A stretch of DNA of 64,000 bases, from contig NC_083601.1 of the NCBI RefSeq assembly GCF_029168945.1, positions 33,469,660 through 33,533,659 of the forward strand, in the 5' to 3' direction. A program made the position numbers and the translations under genes. How positions within the stretch are numbered: the stretch's first letter is position 1; every line of letters starts with the position of its first letter. The notes under the pieces are model-generated. The model was not told the DNA's origin, did no database searches, and was given only the letters and a program-made list of their open reading frames with translations. This document shows positions 61,566-64,000 of this stretch, in pieces. Source of the stretch: Cannabis sativa (Eukaryota > Streptophyta > Magnoliopsida > Rosales > Cannabaceae).

Positions 61566-62197
61566 TTTAAGTACATATAGCTCATGTCTACCTGCAACTT
61601 CTCATATAGATAAAGTAATTGAATGTATCTCCTCTTGTATTCCTTCTCAAGTTTCATAACAATATTACTACTTAAAAACTTTCTCATATATTCCTTGCAA
61701 CAATCTTTGCACGTGCAAAGAATTTGTTGATCGGTGCCGTAAATTACACTTGAGTCGTCAAATTTAAGCATATAAGCTTGGTTGCACCCTCGAAATAATC
61801 TACTTCCATATGAATCAATAATATAACAAACATGAAGTTCTAGTTTTAAGACGAAGAAGTGATCGTTCCAGCCCACAACGAAAATTTTTAGCTCTGTTGT
61901 TAAATCCTTAGTTATGGTCTCCCACATATTGTCTAAAGAGAACATATCCTTCAATAAGTCGAATTTTTCAACCCCGAACATCCCCGTAACTGATATATCT
62001 GTGCAAATAGAGACTGGTCTGATACTAGCATTTATCACAGTCTCTATATCAAAGTGATTATTAGAAAATTTGTTCTGGTAATAAGAGGATTCGTTGCTGA
62101 GTGCTCGCTACTCAGAAGAGCCTTAGAGGATTAGAGATTCAAATTGTACCCTTGTGGGAATTAATTTTGGGTTGCAGTGAAGCCAGTGTGCAATGAT
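61566..62197 (-). pseudogene. Second C2-NT-tail copy, main part, truncated
   Basis: The frame continues the copy interrupted at 51416 and matches exon 3 of the gene at 45585 over most of its length (MFGVEKFDLLKDMFSLDN, WNDHFFVLKLE, IIDSYGSRLFRGC). It has scattered missense changes and a TAG at 62108-62110 where the intact gene has Trp. It stops matching at about 62197, before the conserved Cys, so exons 1-2 and the start of exon 3 are missing. With a 10.1-kb insertion near its 3' end it is certainly non-functional. Confidence 0.9.
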
Positions 62198-62632
62198 TCT
62201 TACAAAATTTATTAAGGTATGTTATTACTTTTTATAAGTGAATTAAAAAACTAGCTATCAATTAAAATTAAATAAATATGTTAATACTTTTTATAAGTGA
62301 AAATAAAGTTCATTGATCCACACATTAGTTATGTGGGATACTAAATACTTTAACAAATCAAAAAGTAATTTTACAATGAAGAATTAAATAAGAAATGTTT
62401 ACTATGAAGCAGAAAGGCATATAAAATTCTTGTATTACAATTCAACATGATTTTATGCATTGTTTACAATACTTTACAGCTGAATCACAGTAAACCCTTA
62501 ACCTTTACTGCTTGTATGTAATATAGCCTTAAGACTTAGTTATTAATCAAGTCTTATCAAACTTAACTTATTTATAATGATGAGGTAAATTGCTTTTGGG
62601 ATTAATTTACGTATGTTTAGAATACATTAAAA
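62198..62632. other. AT-rich spacer
   Basis: No gene or element end recognised. Confidence 0.5.
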
Positions 62633-62957
62633 AAATCTTACTTTTAGTCACAATAAAACTTGTGATTAAAAGTGAAAATAATTGTAACTAATTATAAATT
62701 ATAATACTTATGTTGTGACTAAAAGGTCTGTGACTAAAAATATTAGTCACTAAAATTACAATTTATTGTGACTAGATGTATTTTTAGTCACAATACTTGT
62801 TGTGACTAAAACTAAATTAGTGACAACTTGTAACTAAATACTATATTTTAGTCAAAAGTAACATTTTGTTGTGACTAAAAGTCACAATTATTCACATAAA
62901 AATTATATTGTGACTAAAAAGTTGTCACTAAAAGTAACAATTTTTTATAATGATAGC
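62633..62957 (+). repeat. TTGTGACTAAAA-motif repeat, copy 2 (CACTA-like end)
   Basis: At least ten variants of TTGTGACTAAAA or its complement occur in 320 bp. The right edge TTTTTTATAATG resembles a degenerate complement of the CACTA-type terminus. It is a relative, in inverted orientation, of 24040-24232. Confidence 0.55.
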
Positions 62958-64000
62958 GTGATAATTCTTTAATATTTTGATCTGCATTAGCTAAACAAGA
63001 CTATTTGTAGTACTTATTGAATTTAGAGATTGGTTGGAAGAAATAAAATTTCCATTATAGTTTGTAGCTTTTGATTTCGGTACAATAAAGTATACTACAG
63101 TGTTCCTCGCTATAGCATATGTACTTTGTAAATAAAAATATAAGAAAAAAAATTCAATTATTTTTTGATTTTATTTGAGTTTCAGTACTAGCATTGTTAC
63201 TATTTGATTATTTTCTTTTTTTGTTGTTTATTATGATTAATTATTTTATTTTTTATTAATTGTTATTGATTGATCTGTTGTTACTTACTTTATAATTTAG
63301 CCAAGTTTATTGAATCTTGATTAGGTTATTCACATGTATTTGTTTTATTATTAAAACTTAAGTGGCGTTTGGTTAGAGGTAATGAAATGGAATAAAATGA
63401 AAAGGAAATAATTTTTATTCCATTCCTTTGTTCAGTTGCATTTTAAAGTATTGGAATGATATTCAAACTTCGACATAAAATTTTCAAACTTCGCCCATAC
63501 TAATGAATAAAATATCAGTTTCCAGAAATTCCAACTTCATGCATTCAAACTTTTGTTTCTTTTTGATAAATCACACTAAACTTAATCTAGTTACGTGTTA
63601 TATTTATATATGTATAAAAAAAAAATTACATAGAACAAAAATTTGAAAAAAAATTATAAAAATACATCAACACTGAAAAATTTTCATTTTTACACTTTGA
63701 ATCTTTCCATTTACAAAAATACATAAAGATAATAAACTGTTTTTTTTATTATTTTATGGTTTATTTATAGTAGTTATGGTTGTTTTGAGGTTCTGGTTGT
63801 TTTATAGTTTATTTATAATTGATTTATAATTGTCGTGAAATTTATTTATCGTTATTTTTTAGTTATTTTCTTATTTATTATTGAAAAAAATCGTATTTTT
63901 ATAATTTAAAAATTTAAAAGCATATTTTTATAAATAAAAAATAAATTATAAAAAAAAACATAGAAAAAATAAAAATTAGTATTTTTTTTAAAAATTCCCC
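62958..64000. other. AT-rich end of window with a truncated MITE
   Basis: At 63364 a GGCGTTTGGTTAGAGGTAAT start and GGAATAAAATG...TTCCATTCC sequence match the left half of the MITE at 49299-49608, and the copy breaks off near 63460. The remainder is A/T-rich with TTTATAGTTTATTTATAATTG-like runs. No gene was seen. Confidence 0.5.

Noticed and set aside
1..64000. CRISPR arrays, bacterial operons or phage modules
   Set aside because: No regularly spaced repeat-spacer arrays, ribosome binding sites or bacterial gene families were seen; the content is plant nuclear.

Overview
The window is nuclear DNA from a flowering plant, most likely a eudicot. It is very AT-rich with long A/T runs, it carries plant-type Ty1/copia, LINE, Helitron, Cassandra and MITE sequences, and its host-gene pieces (a chloroplast ribosomal protein L28 exon, a PDR/ABCG transporter exon, and the C-terminal domain of plant C2-NT proteins) are plant families with plant introns. 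I cannot name the species. No bacterial-type operons, CRISPR arrays or convincing tRNA genes were seen.

Layout. 1-7118: a minus-strand, SIRE-like copia element with gag, protease, integrase, RT and RNase H broken by two frameshifts; its 5' LTR is present, and its 3' LTR is not recognised in the window. 7119-13320: AT-rich spacer, a 783-bp Helitron and a decayed Cassandra TRIM with 5S rRNA-like sequence. 13553-19265: a very old copia gag relic, cut by a TRIM, a 2.84-kb solo LTR with a TACAT target duplication, and an hAT-like element filled with a GGTCC/GGGTTC minisatellite. 19440-33170: gene-poor DNA with MITEs, a foldback element, a long-TIR element holding three tandem palindromes, and LINE scraps. 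33179-35187: a second Helitron of the same family that carries the last exon of a PDR-type ABC transporter. 36220-38120: LINE tails. 38939-45142: a full-length L1-type LINE with a 15-bp target duplication, disabled by only three in-frame stop codons.

45585-47319 holds the one gene that looks intact: a three-exon, minus-strand gene for a protein of about 326 residues that is essentially the C-terminal domain of plant C2-NT proteins. A truncated second copy lies at about 51165-51416 plus 61566-62197, split by a 10.1-kb LTR element without coding capacity (51417-61565). Between the two copies lie an exon-1 fragment of plastid RPL28, a MITE and a 5'-truncated LINE with a 14-bp target duplication. 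62198-64000 is AT-rich with two more MITE-type repeats.

Overall this is a transposon-dominated region with layered insertions. The most useful points are the nesting order, the Helitron gene capture, the stand-alone C2-NT-tail gene, and a decay pattern in the LINEs in which every visible stop codon is one transition from a Trp, Gln or Arg codon.
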